The translations under genes and the position numbers were made by a program. The notes beneath the pieces were generated by a model, which saw only the letters and a program-made list of their open reading frames with translations, ran no database searches and was not told the origin of the DNA. Shown here in pieces: positions 1 to 9,200 of a DNA stretch of 64,000 bases. Numbering within the stretch: position 1 is the first letter of the stretch; every line of letters starts with the position of its first letter. Origin of the DNA: Schlesneria paludicola DSM 18645 (GTDB lineage: Bacteria; Planctomycetota; Planctomycetia; Planctomycetales; Planctomycetaceae); contig NZ_JH636434.1 of NCBI RefSeq assembly GCF_000255655.1, positions 940,661-1,004,660 on the forward strand, given 5' to 3'.

Positions 1-744
1 GCTCGTCAGCATCTGAAACGCCAGATCGCGAAACTGTCCGGTTCCGTCCAGGCTGCCCGCGAGATCCAGGTTTCCCCGAAGCCGGTCGAGCTCTCCCAGC
101 AACTGCTTTCGGTCGTCGAGCCCCTGTCCCACCAGTTTCGCGCTCAGTTTCAACGCAGGTGGCGTGTACGTCAGAGGCGACGGGTCTCCGACCTCAAATG
201 GTCCATGATTCACGCCCAGGTACGCTGGCTGTGTCATATACAATTTCTGCGGAATCGCCACATAGGGGGGCATTGAATTCGCGCCCATTCCCCTGACACG
301 GCTGGCCACGCTCCCAAAGTCCGGGTGATCGCTTTTGGACTGAGAAGTCGGGTCGAGTCGCCGTGGTCGCTTTCCCGTGAGGACAATGATGCCGCCGTCA
401 CTGTGAATCCCAATGTCATGGTGCAGCGATCGAACCAGCGAGAACTTGTCGGCGATCTGGGCCTGACGAGGAAAGAGTTCGCAAATGTCCATTCCCGCGA
501 CATTTGTCGAAATAGGATTGAACATGCTGCGATACGTCGTGGGTGCCGCAGGTTTCAGATCGTATGTCTCCAACTGAGATGGTCCGCCATGCAAATAGAG
601 CATAATGACCGACGTATCGGGAAACGATTTTCCGGCTGCGGCCCGCGCGGTCAGGACTTGACTGAGTGACAGATTTCCGAGCGCCAGTGCACCGACTTTC
701 AGAAATTCACGGCGTGGTCGCGGTCCCTGACAATTTAACGTCAT
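1..744 (-). CDS. DUF1501 family exported protein, N-terminal part (runs off the left edge)
   Basis: The reading frame is open from the ATG at 744 to base 1 (248 codons), so the C-terminus lies outside the window. The protein begins MTLNCQGPRPRREFLKVGA, a twin-arginine signal (RREFLK) followed by a hydrophobic stretch ending near LTARAAA, so it is probably folded before Tat export. Downstream comes SVIMLYLHGGPSQLETYDLK, the typical opening of the DUF1501 (sulfatase-like fold) family, then IHSDGGIIVLTGKRP. The biochemical role of this family is unknown. In planctomycetes it is usually encoded beside a PSCyt1/DUF1549/DUF1553 protein. Here the gene upstream on the other side (1234) is unrelated and divergent, so no partner is visible. 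Confidence 0.9.
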   Translation of the reverse strand, partial: MTLNCQGPRPRREFLKVGALALGNLSLSQVLTARAAAGKSFPDTSVIMLYLHGGPSQLETYDLKPAAPTTYRSMFNPISTNVAGMDICELFPRQAQIADKFSLVRSLHHDIGIHSDGGIIVLTGKRPRRLDPTSQSKSDHPDFGSVASRVRGMGANSMPPYVAIPQKLYMTQPAYLGVNHGPFEVGDPSPLTYTPPALKLSAKLVGQGLDDRKQLLGELDRLRGNLDLAGSLDGTGQFRDLAFQMLTS

Positions 745-1233
745 CGGCGATGCCCCTACAGTGCGTTCGTCGCATCAACGGATATTGAATTGTGTCGTAC
801 TTTGGCGAGAGACGCCAGTCCAATTGGATTGTTTGGGATGGGGTGAGCGAGAAAGTGGGGGGAAGAGCACGTATCTCCGCGAGGCACGGTTAAACACGGT
901 TAAACGAAGACGACGCGGCGGAATGAAGATGGCGGTCAGCGAATCCAGGATGTCGCGGTTCGACGAAGACGAAACATCCGCTACATCCGTTAAATCTTGC
1001 CCGTTGCCATTTGACAACAATCGAAATCTGGCAAACGACGGCTTCGCTTAGAGAACTGAAGCCTAATCTTTATGAGAGGTCTCGGCGGATGCGCATGTCC
1101 GCGCGGTGAGTCCCGATTTTTTGGTTGCCCCGACATGCCCCAGAATCGTTGAAGCGGAATTGGGGTTATTGATCGTCAGAATTGGACTCGATTTGACTTC
1201 ATGTCTTGATCCCCAATACCTTGTGGTGGTTGT
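745..1233. other. Intergenic region between divergent genes
   Basis: No credible gene is seen; the short ORFs here have no recognisable protein features. The region must hold the promoters of the DUF1501 gene (leftward) and of the membrane protein at 1234 (rightward). The only distinct structure is a perfect 10-bp tandem duplication, CACGGTTAAA at 885-894 and 895-904, which could be a regulator site. Confidence 0.5.
885..904. repeat. Perfect tandem 10-bp direct repeat
   Basis: CACGGTTAAA occurs twice without a gap in the divergent intergenic region, about 140 bp upstream of the DUF1501 start. A direct-repeat operator is possible, but nothing else supports this. Confidence 0.4.
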
Positions 1234-2904
1234 ATGAGTAGCGTTCTTGAAGAACCGCGGATGGAAACGCCTCTTGAATCGGTGGACCACGGTCCCGATC
1301 CCGCTGTCTTAACGGACAAGGTGCCCGAACACCTGCGGGCGCCACGTGTCCTGGCAGGGATGACGCTCGTTCTGGGCCTCGTCTATGCCGTCTGTTGCTC
1401 GCGGCCCATTTGGCATACGGATGTCTGGGGGCACCTCAGCTACGGGCGATACATCTGGGAAACCGGATCAATTCCCGCGACGGAACCGCTTTTGCCGCTC
1501 GCCAAGGGAATGCCCTTTGTCGATACGGCCTGGTTGAGCCAATTGATTGGTTACGCAGCGGTCAGCTCTCAACGCCTCCATTTGGCCGGGCTTCAAGGAT
1601 TGTACGCATTAGCGATCACCGGATGCGCTGGATTGCTGGCGTGGCGGTCGTATCGACAAACGCGAAACGGCTGGTTCTCATTGATGTCCGTCGGAACATT
1701 TCTATTCGTGGCTTCGATCCCGCTCACGGTGCTAAGACCGCAATTGGCCGGATTGTGTTGCTTTGTCTTTTTGCTGACGCGACTGGCGGGACGTACCCTA
1801 AATCGTTCCGACTGGCTCGTGATTCCAGTGGTCTTTGCACTGTGGGCAAACCTGCATGCCTCGTTTATCGTCGGATTGGGACTGATGCTCATGTTCTGCG
1901 TCGGCCGTGCTGCCGACGTGCTCCGTCACACCGGATCGATCAGGACCGCACTCAAGGATGCTCGAGTTCAGCGGTTGTTCCTGCTGACCGAATTGGCGGC
2001 AGTCGCCGTCCTGGTGAATCCTTACACGTTGGAACTGTACGTCGAAACGTTTCGATTTTCCGGCAACGAAAATTTGCAGGACCTGACCGAATGGCATCCA
2101 TTGACGCTACGTGACGGCCAGGGGCAGATGTTCGCGGTCGTCGCCCTCTTATTGACGCTCGTGTACCGACTGTCACCTCGTCGAGTTCGCCTGTGGGAAC
2201 CACTGGCGCTGATTGTTCTCGGCGTCGCGACGTTGTGGAGCAACCGAATGATGGTCTGGTGGGCGCCGGTTGCCGCGCTCTTGCTGGCACAACATGCCTT
2301 CGCCACTTGGCGAGCCTGGCAACATGCCCCCTTAGTGCCCCCTGCCCCACCGACGGCAGGCAAATGGTCATTCGTGTCGCTCGGGCTGGTTTGGATTTTT
2401 TTTATGATCAGCCCCTTTGGGGTGGCGATCATCCACGGAAAGCACATTGATCCCAGCCGCAGCTTGTCAAAGTTTACGCCGCGGTTTGCCGCCGAAGTCT
2501 TGACCAAACGCCCCCCTGAAGGGTTGGTCTTCAATACCTATGAATGGGGCGACTACCTGCAATGGGCGGGCCCTCGTTCGATGCAATTGTTCGTGAACTC
2601 GCACGCTCATCTGGTGCCGCGCGATGTGTGGCTGGCCTATATGCAGGTCATCGAACTCAGAAGCGGATGGGAAGAAACGCTCGATCGCTACGGCATTAAC
2701 ACCGTCGTCGTCGATCTCGAGAATCGTGAACCGCTGGTCAAGAAGCTGAAAGAAGACGAGCGATGGCAGTTTCCACCTGAAGAGCAGGATGGCCAAGTAA
2801 TCTTCCGACGGAAAAAGCCGATTCGTTCCAGTGTCGCAATCCTTCCGGCAGAGCCGACTGCGCCCGCCGATGCGGGTATGGCATCTCAGCCCGACGCACA
2901 CTGA
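1234..2904 (+). CDS. Polytopic membrane protein, GT-C glycosyltransferase-like
   Basis: The 556-residue protein has a soluble N-terminus of about 40 residues, then roughly ten hydrophobic segments up to about residue 400 and a C-terminal soluble domain. Just after the first membrane helix comes HTDVWGHLSYGRYIWETG, an acidic motif in the first external loop like that of GT-C type glycosyltransferases that use lipid-linked sugars. The C-terminal part (GLVFNTYEWGDYLQW and a later DRYGINTVVVDLEN) resembles the tail domain seen in many planctomycete GT-C-like proteins. The function is inferred from topology and motif only; donor and acceptor are unknown. It is followed after 33 bp by the gene at 2938, so the two are probably cotranscribed. 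Start at ATG 1234; a GGTGG stretch upstream is a modest ribosome site. Confidence 0.75.
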   Translation: MSSVLEEPRMETPLESVDHGPDPAVLTDKVPEHLRAPRVLAGMTLVLGLVYAVCCSRPIWHTDVWGHLSYGRYIWETGSIPATEPLLPLAKGMPFVDTAWLSQLIGYAAVSSQRLHLAGLQGLYALAITGCAGLLAWRSYRQTRNGWFSLMSVGTFLFVASIPLTVLRPQLAGLCCFVFLLTRLAGRTLNRSDWLVIPVVFALWANLHASFIVGLGLMLMFCVGRAADVLRHTGSIRTALKDARVQRLFLLTELAAVAVLVNPYTLELYVETFRFSGNENLQDLTEWHPLTLRDGQGQMFAVVALLLTLVYRLSPRRVRLWEPLALIVLGVATLWSNRMMVWWAPVAALLLAQHAFATWRAWQHAPLVPPAPPTAGKWSFVSLGLVWIFFMISPFGVAIIHGKHIDPSRSLSKFTPRFAAEVLTKRPPEGLVFNTYEWGDYLQWAGPRSMQLFVNSHAHLVPRDVWLAYMQVIELRSGWEETLDRYGINTVVVDLENREPLVKKLKEDERWQFPPEEQDGQVIFRRKKPIRSSVAILPAEPTAPADAGMASQPDAH

Positions 2905-2937
2905 TTGGTCCATCGCCTCTTCAACTAAAGGTCGATC

Positions 2938-4218
2938 ATGAAAGTCCGACAGATTTCCACGCTGACAATCTGGTCCGTGCAGGCGGTGGTCGCTGTTGCA
3001 CTGGTAGCTTCGTACGCAGGTGGTGCCGTCGAAACCCGGCACCGGATTCAAAGTGAACTCACCCGCTCGTCCTCTGTACCTCCAGTCGTGATTCCGCGAA
3101 CGATACCACTGGTGATCGAGCCTCTTTACGACGATCCTGAAGTTGTGAGTGATGAAGAACTGGCGGCGGTCCTCGCGAAAATCCAGCCGCGATTCTGGTC
3201 AAAAGAGGACCCGACACGCCCGGTTCCTGGTTTGAAACCGAACTATGTCGAGCATGCACTGCGCACCTGGTGGATTCGGGCTCGCTTTGAAGATCCACAG
3301 ATGATGTCGGGCGAGGCGCTCAAGGATTACCTTGTTGATCACGGCAAATGGTTGGCCGCATGGAGCGGCTGGAAACGAAAGACCGCGCCATCATTGCTTG
3401 AAGAGACCACCGATGGCGTCTCCGTTCGCTGGGGTAAAGAGGAAGGGACGTCCGTTCATCACGATCACTGGCTGGCCTGTCTGACCGAAGCAGGCGTTTC
3501 ATTGCATGAGCCGGTGTTCACACCTCATGCACGCAAGCAGGTTGCCGATGTTTTGCAAGAAGCACTTCGCGATTTTCGCCTGGACGAAACGGAAGTGGAA
3601 TGGTCTGCGATGGCATTCGGGTTCTGGATTGCACCACAGCGGGAATGGATGACGCGAACGGGCAGAACCGTCTCGTTCGACATGCTCGCCGAACGCTTGA
3701 TGCGAGGACACAAGCGGTTCGGCGTCTGTGCGGGAACGCATCGACTCTATTCGCTGATGGTCCTGATCCGGCTTGACGACGACTTTGATATTTTGTCCGA
3801 CGACATGCGCGAACAGGGAATGAACCATCTCCGCAGCGTACGTGACCTGATCACCGTCAGTCAGTTCGAAGACGGGCATTGGCCAACAAACTGGTCAGAA
3901 GGAGCGGACGCTCTGCTGAATCCCGTGGATGATCCACTCTTCAAGAAGGTCATTGCAACCGGCCATCACCTGGAATGGCTTGCAATTGCACCGACGGAAC
4001 TACATCCACCTCGGGATTTGATTTTGAAGGCAGCGGATTGGGTCATCAAAACGACGGCCGCACAATCCGACCAGGACATCGCTGATCGTTACACCTTCTT
4101 CAGTCATGTCGGTAACGCCCTGGCACTCTGGCGGCAGACTCATCCTGCCGATTTTTGGATGAAGTGGCAGGCCGACCATCCCGAGCCAACGCGACCGCAA
4201 GCGTCAGTGAACCCGTAA
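2938..4218 (+). CDS. Membrane-anchored protein of unknown function
   Basis: This 426-residue protein has a single N-terminal hydrophobic segment (IWSVQAVVAVALVASYAGGA, about residues 11-31), so it is either exported or anchored facing outward. The body is rich in Trp and charged residues. A stretch near residue 310, SQFEDGHWPTNWSEG, resembles repeats of alpha/alpha-toroid folds such as terpene cyclases and prenyltransferases; ICAGT-like and HHDHWLACLTEAG stretches precede it. This fold assignment is only a guess. AAGG stands 7 bases before ATG 2938, supporting the start. The gene follows the GT-C-like gene by 33 bp and probably shares its transcript, so a role beside that membrane enzyme is plausible. 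I do not recognise a named family. Confidence 0.75.
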   Translation: MKVRQISTLTIWSVQAVVAVALVASYAGGAVETRHRIQSELTRSSSVPPVVIPRTIPLVIEPLYDDPEVVSDEELAAVLAKIQPRFWSKEDPTRPVPGLKPNYVEHALRTWWIRARFEDPQMMSGEALKDYLVDHGKWLAAWSGWKRKTAPSLLEETTDGVSVRWGKEEGTSVHHDHWLACLTEAGVSLHEPVFTPHARKQVADVLQEALRDFRLDETEVEWSAMAFGFWIAPQREWMTRTGRTVSFDMLAERLMRGHKRFGVCAGTHRLYSLMVLIRLDDDFDILSDDMREQGMNHLRSVRDLITVSQFEDGHWPTNWSEGADALLNPVDDPLFKKVIATGHHLEWLAIAPTELHPPRDLILKAADWVIKTTAAQSDQDIADRYTFFSHVGNALALWRQTHPADFWMKWQADHPEPTRPQASVNP

Positions 4219-4292
4219 CGAAGCGAATCATCGCATCGAAGTGGGCTCACGCTGGTCCGCTTCGTGCTTGAACAATCCTCGCACTTTGAATT

Positions 4293-5609
4293 CTAGTTGG
4301 ATACCGATAGATCCAGAGAAACGGGGATGCTCGATCGATTCGAGGTATCCGTCGCCACCACGGTCAATGTTCGTGGTGCGATGCTTACACCCGTTCCAAT
4401 TGTGCGGAACGTGACGGATCTCAACGCTTCTCGATAATGACCGACGTAACTCTCGCCCGTCAAAGTGAGAATTCCCGTTGTCGAATTGAAAGATCCAGAA
4501 ATTCCAAATTGAGTTTTGAACGTCAGGATGTCGTGGGTGGCATAGTAACCGGCTGAAATCTTGACCGTCAGTGACGAAAGGTTCATGCTATCGGGATCAG
4601 TAATCAAGGCCTGACTGAAGATATCGAGCGGTGCCGCATTCGCTCGAACACTGAGTGACGCCGAGTCATTGATCTGAACCAATGGAGGCTGCATAGCCTT
4701 CGTGACAGTCACATTTTCTGCCACAGACACTGTTGTCTTTCCGTCGTTCAGGCTGATTTTGACACCACGAGTCGTCGTAATCGGATTCCCAGCAACGTCT
4801 TGGTATGTCACTGATCTTAGAAGCGTTTGATAGGCGGTTCCTGAAGCCGCTCCTGTCATTGTCAGCGTTGCTGTTCGTGCGGCGAGGTTCTGTACAAAGG
4901 AATGCTGTAATCCAACGCTGTTGTTGAAGGCGAGACGGTCTTCGCCCTGCCAGTTTGTAAAGGTCACCGTCGCGTTCTGAACGTTGACGCCGACGGGTGC
5001 TGTGACAACGAGATTGGGGGCGAGTGCGACCGGGCCCGCCCCCTGAATGAAGCCCACGACTGGCGTCGCTCCAGTCAGATAGCGAACGACTCCGATGCTT
5101 GTCGCTGCTGTGACATTTTGTGAGCCATCATTCACACCAATTGTTGCAATCCGAGCAGGAGCCGTATTCGGGTTTCCTGCAACGTCTTGGTAGGTCACTG
5201 ACCTCAGTAACGTTTGATAGGCCGCAGCAGTCGCGGCACCCATAATTGTTAAAGTGGCCGTGTTTGTCGAGAAATCTTGAGTGAACGAGTGCTGTAGCGA
5301 CTGGCTATTGAAGAACGCGAGTCGATCCTCGGGTTGCCACCCGCTAAACGTCACAGTCGCACTCTGGATCTTCAGGCCGTCGGGTTGAGTCACCACAATA
5401 TTGGGCGAGATCGCCTGAGCTGGACCTGGACTCACGAAGGTGGCTGTTGGGCTGACCGCGGTGAGCATCGGCGCCGCGGACAGCAACTGACGTGATTCGA
5501 GCAACTCGATCATCGCCGATTGCGGTGCCGCGACGCGGCGACGTGCCACGCGCGAATCGCAGGGAGCCAGCTGTCGACAGAGCTTCGCCAACCAGATTTG
5601 CTTTGGCAT
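4293..5609 (-). CDS. LEPR-XLL-type exported repeat protein
   Basis: 438 residues. After a basic N-terminus (SRVARRRVAAPQS) it carries ELLESRQLLSA (residues 35-45), a variant of the LEPR-XLL motif found near the start of large surface or exported planctomycete proteins. Three beta-rich repeats of about 110 residues follow, near 66-175, 195-303 and 327-437. Repeats 1 and 2 share LLRSVTYQDVAGNP exactly and repeat 3 has the diverged form LRSVTF. Similar calx-beta or cadherin-like repeats are known from giant adhesin-like planctomycete proteins; this member is unusually short. There is no catalytic motif, so a structural or adhesive surface role is inferred. It is convergent with the gene ending at 4218 and probably transcribed alone. 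Confidence 0.8.
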   Translation of the reverse strand: MPKQIWLAKLCRQLAPCDSRVARRRVAAPQSAMIELLESRQLLSAAPMLTAVSPTATFVSPGPAQAISPNIVVTQPDGLKIQSATVTFSGWQPEDRLAFFNSQSLQHSFTQDFSTNTATLTIMGAATAAAYQTLLRSVTYQDVAGNPNTAPARIATIGVNDGSQNVTAATSIGVVRYLTGATPVVGFIQGAGPVALAPNLVVTAPVGVNVQNATVTFTNWQGEDRLAFNNSVGLQHSFVQNLAARTATLTMTGAASGTAYQTLLRSVTYQDVAGNPITTTRGVKISLNDGKTTVSVAENVTVTKAMQPPLVQINDSASLSVRANAAPLDIFSQALITDPDSMNLSSLTVKISAGYYATHDILTFKTQFGISGSFNSTTGILTLTGESYVGHYREALRSVTFRTIGTGVSIAPRTLTVVATDTSNRSSIPVSLDLSVSN

Positions 5610-6216
5610 TGAGTATGACTTTTCTTAAAAGAGCGCCTAGGAAGAATGTCATCGGCACGGTGACGCGGAAAGAGGGCCGCCACATCAGACGCAACTAAAG
5701 ACAGTAACGCTTCTATCGTGTAAAAGACAACAAGTCTTTTTATGTTTTTGATCGCTTATTACACAAAAACAGCGTCGCGCAACACGCAACAAACACTGCA
5801 ATAAAGACTTATGCTGCCGATGCATCGCGTTTCAGAATTACGAAAAAGACGTAACGCGGATGATGTTTGCAGAAGCCTTGGCGAGAATGCTGGCTGACAC
5901 GAGTGGATTCAAGGACGGCGCCGGGATCAACGGGTTCTGATCAAAAGCAGTGCAGAACGTTCAATGCGAGATTCGCTCTGTACGATCTGCCAATTGAGAT
6001 TGCCGTTCACAGCCCAGAGTGAGAGGGCCAGGCACATTTTCCCGATCCATGGAAGTCCCCAGTGCTTCGACTTGAGCATTCCTTCCGTGTGCCGCGGGAA
6101 ATGAGGCAGTCCCCGGACTATCGACGATCACTTCCATCCAACGTGGAGGTGGAGGCGTGAATTGTTCATCTGGAACAAAATCGGCGATCAATCGCGTGCG
6201 AATGCAATGACGACGT
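5610..6216. other. Intergenic region with AT-rich promoter zone
   Basis: About 600 bases between two leftward genes. The part at 5700-5830 is clearly more AT-rich than its surroundings and is the likely promoter region of the gene starting at 5609. It holds a 7-bp perfect hairpin (AAAAGAC 5722-5728 with GTCTTTT 5734-5740). A 76-codon leftward ORF at 6191-5961 (TTG start, rich in Pro at its N-terminus) has no homology I recognise and no clear ribosome site, so I do not call it a gene. Confidence 0.5.
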
Positions 6217-9200
6217 TTACTTCTTACTCAGATCCACTTTGAGTGTTTCCAAGTCTTCGTCATTCATTCGCTGCGCCGTGGATTTCAGCATCATCAGGAA
6301 GTGTTCAATTCCTTCCGGTTCGGATGCGCTAGGGAACCCCATGTTTTGACCGTCGGCTTGGTTCGAGTTGACCAGCACGTTGCCATCGGCATCGAGGATG
6401 GCAGTCCAGGGAATGCCCCCCTCCGCGCTCTTTCGAATCGGCTTCATGACTAGCGCGACGTCCTGCCATCGCTCATCCATCTTGATCCAGATGTAGTCTT
6501 TCTCCCAAATTGAGCGGTGCTTGTTGAGAAAGCGGGACAGCGACCAGCACGGACCACACCAGGTCGCCGTCTGCTGCACAATCACCCGTTTATTCTCGCG
6601 CTGGGCCTGTTCGAGCGCGTCGGTCAGCAGCTGTTTCGCATCCACCTTCGACGGGACGTGGCGCTGTAGAAAAGCGTGAAGCTTGGCAGAGTCTACGACG
6701 GCGGGATCGCCTGTAGACAGCTCATCGCCTCGAGCGGTTCCCAGGACTTCTCCTTGATCGTTGGCAATCAAAAGTAGGGGTGAACCGTCTACGGGAAGTT
6801 TGAGATCGAGATTTGTCGCCAGTTCTTGTGCTGCCTCGAGTTTCTCGTCAGTCAATGGGACCGCGATTGCCCGAAACTCGTGTGTCAACTTCCGGACCTC
6901 GTTATCGTCATAGTAGGCCACGTACAACGATTTAGTTGCCGGGCGATTGGGATCGGCAAAGACGACCAATATGTGTTGATGCGACAGTTTCGCGTCGACA
7001 AGAGCACTGTGATATCGTTCGGTGCCCGATTGCGGTTTTTGAAATGCCGTCTCAATTCGTTGCTCCAGAGTCGGCGGCTTGTAGGGTTCCACGGGCGGTT
7101 TTAGTAGTAAGTCGCCCAGATCTTTGGGCTCTGACGATTTGGGGATGATTTCGGTGATTCCCTGCCAGGATCGACCGTTTTCCGCTTCGAGCGATAGGTG
7201 GTACTTGGCCCCAACAACCATTCCGGAAAATGTCACTCGCCCGTCCTCCCGCGTGATGCCATGCCCACCATAGGACGTCATAAATGGTGCGTTTTTCTCT
7301 CCCATGTGAACATGAACGCCATATTGAATTTTGCTCCCAACGGGTAATGGCTGACCTTGATGATCGAGAATACGGGCGGAATACGTTGCCGTGGGTGAGA
7401 TTTTGATCGTCCCCTCCATATCATCGGGTCCGATTTCGATCAGTCCCGCCAGACTTCGATCTTTGTTGCGTGCGTAGAATGCAGAACGAAATAGCCCGCG
7501 GGTCAGATGAAAGCGACCATCGCTGTCTGTCGTCGCACCAATCGATCGGCCAAATTCGGAATGAGCAACAATTTCGACCGTCGCGTTCTCGACGGGTGTC
7601 TCTGATTCACCCGTGACGACTCGTCCCCGGTAGGAACCTTTGTCAGGCCGTTCGGAGTGAAAGTTAAATTCGTGCGGCGTCCGGTCTTTGATTTCGAACT
7701 TTGCGACCTTGTGCTGTTCAGGGCCACGAATATCAAATTGTCCGGTGCTCAACTGCATCTCGTACTGGCCATCCGCATCTGTCGTCGTCGCATGAACCGT
7801 CATCGGGCAAACCCAGGTATTTTCGTTGTCCGGATTGGGGAACGCTGCGTCTTGGAATTGATGCAGGTCCTTCCCGTACTGGTAAAACTGGATCTGTTGG
7901 CCTTTGACGGGTTGAGCATTGGGGCCGATCGTGACACGGCCGAACACACGTGTCGAAGGTTTCAGTTCAAGATTCATTTCGGTCAGTGGCTTGCCGGGAT
8001 AAACCAATATGCCGTCGCGTGCCCCCTTGAGTGTCTGGTCGGCCGTTGTTGCGACGAGGAGATAAATCTGGTGAGGAAAGACACTGAGTGTGTACGATCC
8101 GTCAGGACCAGATTTCGCGGAGACGCGGCACTGATCATGGAAATAGTCGGCCCCCGTGGCGGAAATCGTGGCACCGATGACGGGTTGCCCGTCTTCACTC
8201 GTCACTTTGCCGGTAATCATGACGGGCTTCTGCAGGATGACGTCCAGCTTGCCGTCCGGGGACTTCTTGGGATCATGAATCACGCGCCGACGGATATGTT
8301 TTCGTGAATCATGCCAGAACTGCGTTAATCCTTTCCCCGTTGTCTCGTTTGGCATCCAATCGAACACGGCGACGCCCTCCTGATTCGTCGTCTCGCGGCC
8401 GAAATTTTGGAACATCGACAAATTGAGTTCGGCCAAAGGGTCTCCTGGCTTTCGCAGCAGCCAAGGGTAAAACTGCACGCCCGACACAGGTTGTCCGTCT
8501 TCGTCGCGGACATTTAGGGTGATCGTACGGGCTCCGGTAAGTTTTAGTCGGACGTGCCCTTCAGGCTGTTCTGGTTGTTTGCGATCCGGTTCAGAATAGG
8601 CACGAGTGTCAAGGTAGGAAATATAGTCAACCCCCTTTCCGCGTGCCGCGGCAAAGATATGGCCGACGAGCTTCCCTTCCGTCAGCGAGAATTCGACCTT
8701 TCCTTCGGCATCGCTGTGAGCGACGAGCGCGCTGCTACGGGAATCAAATGACGCTCCAACGGTGGCCCCCACAACGGGTGAATCGGCTTCATCAACAACC
8801 TCAACGATCACCTTTTTGAGCGGCTTCACAACCAGTTCGGCCACGGGAACTGTTTTCGCCGGTGGATTCCAACTTGGCGCGAATCGCCAACTGACCTGGT
8901 GCTGGGTGGCTGGATCTGTTGCGAGGATACTTAATCCATAGGGCGCGTTGAATTCCGTTCGAACGCGAAAACATCCTTCACCGTCAGAAAGCATAAAAGT
9001 GCTCTGGTAACCGCTTCGGATCTCAATTCGAGCCTTGCTGATGGGGTGACCATTCTGGTCATGAACCGATCCGGTAATCGTCGTCAAGACAACGGATTCT
9101 CGGGGGATATCCGGACTGTTTTGCGCTCTTTTCGACGCGACGACCAGGACTCCGTGAGAGTCATGCAGATCGAGCGCCCCATCGTCGACGGGAAGAAGCG

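Noticed and set aside
5961-6191. Leftward ORF of 76 codons downstream of the giant M56 gene
   Set aside because: It starts with TTG, has no clear ribosome site and resembles no family; Pro-rich runs are easily formed by chance in this GC range.
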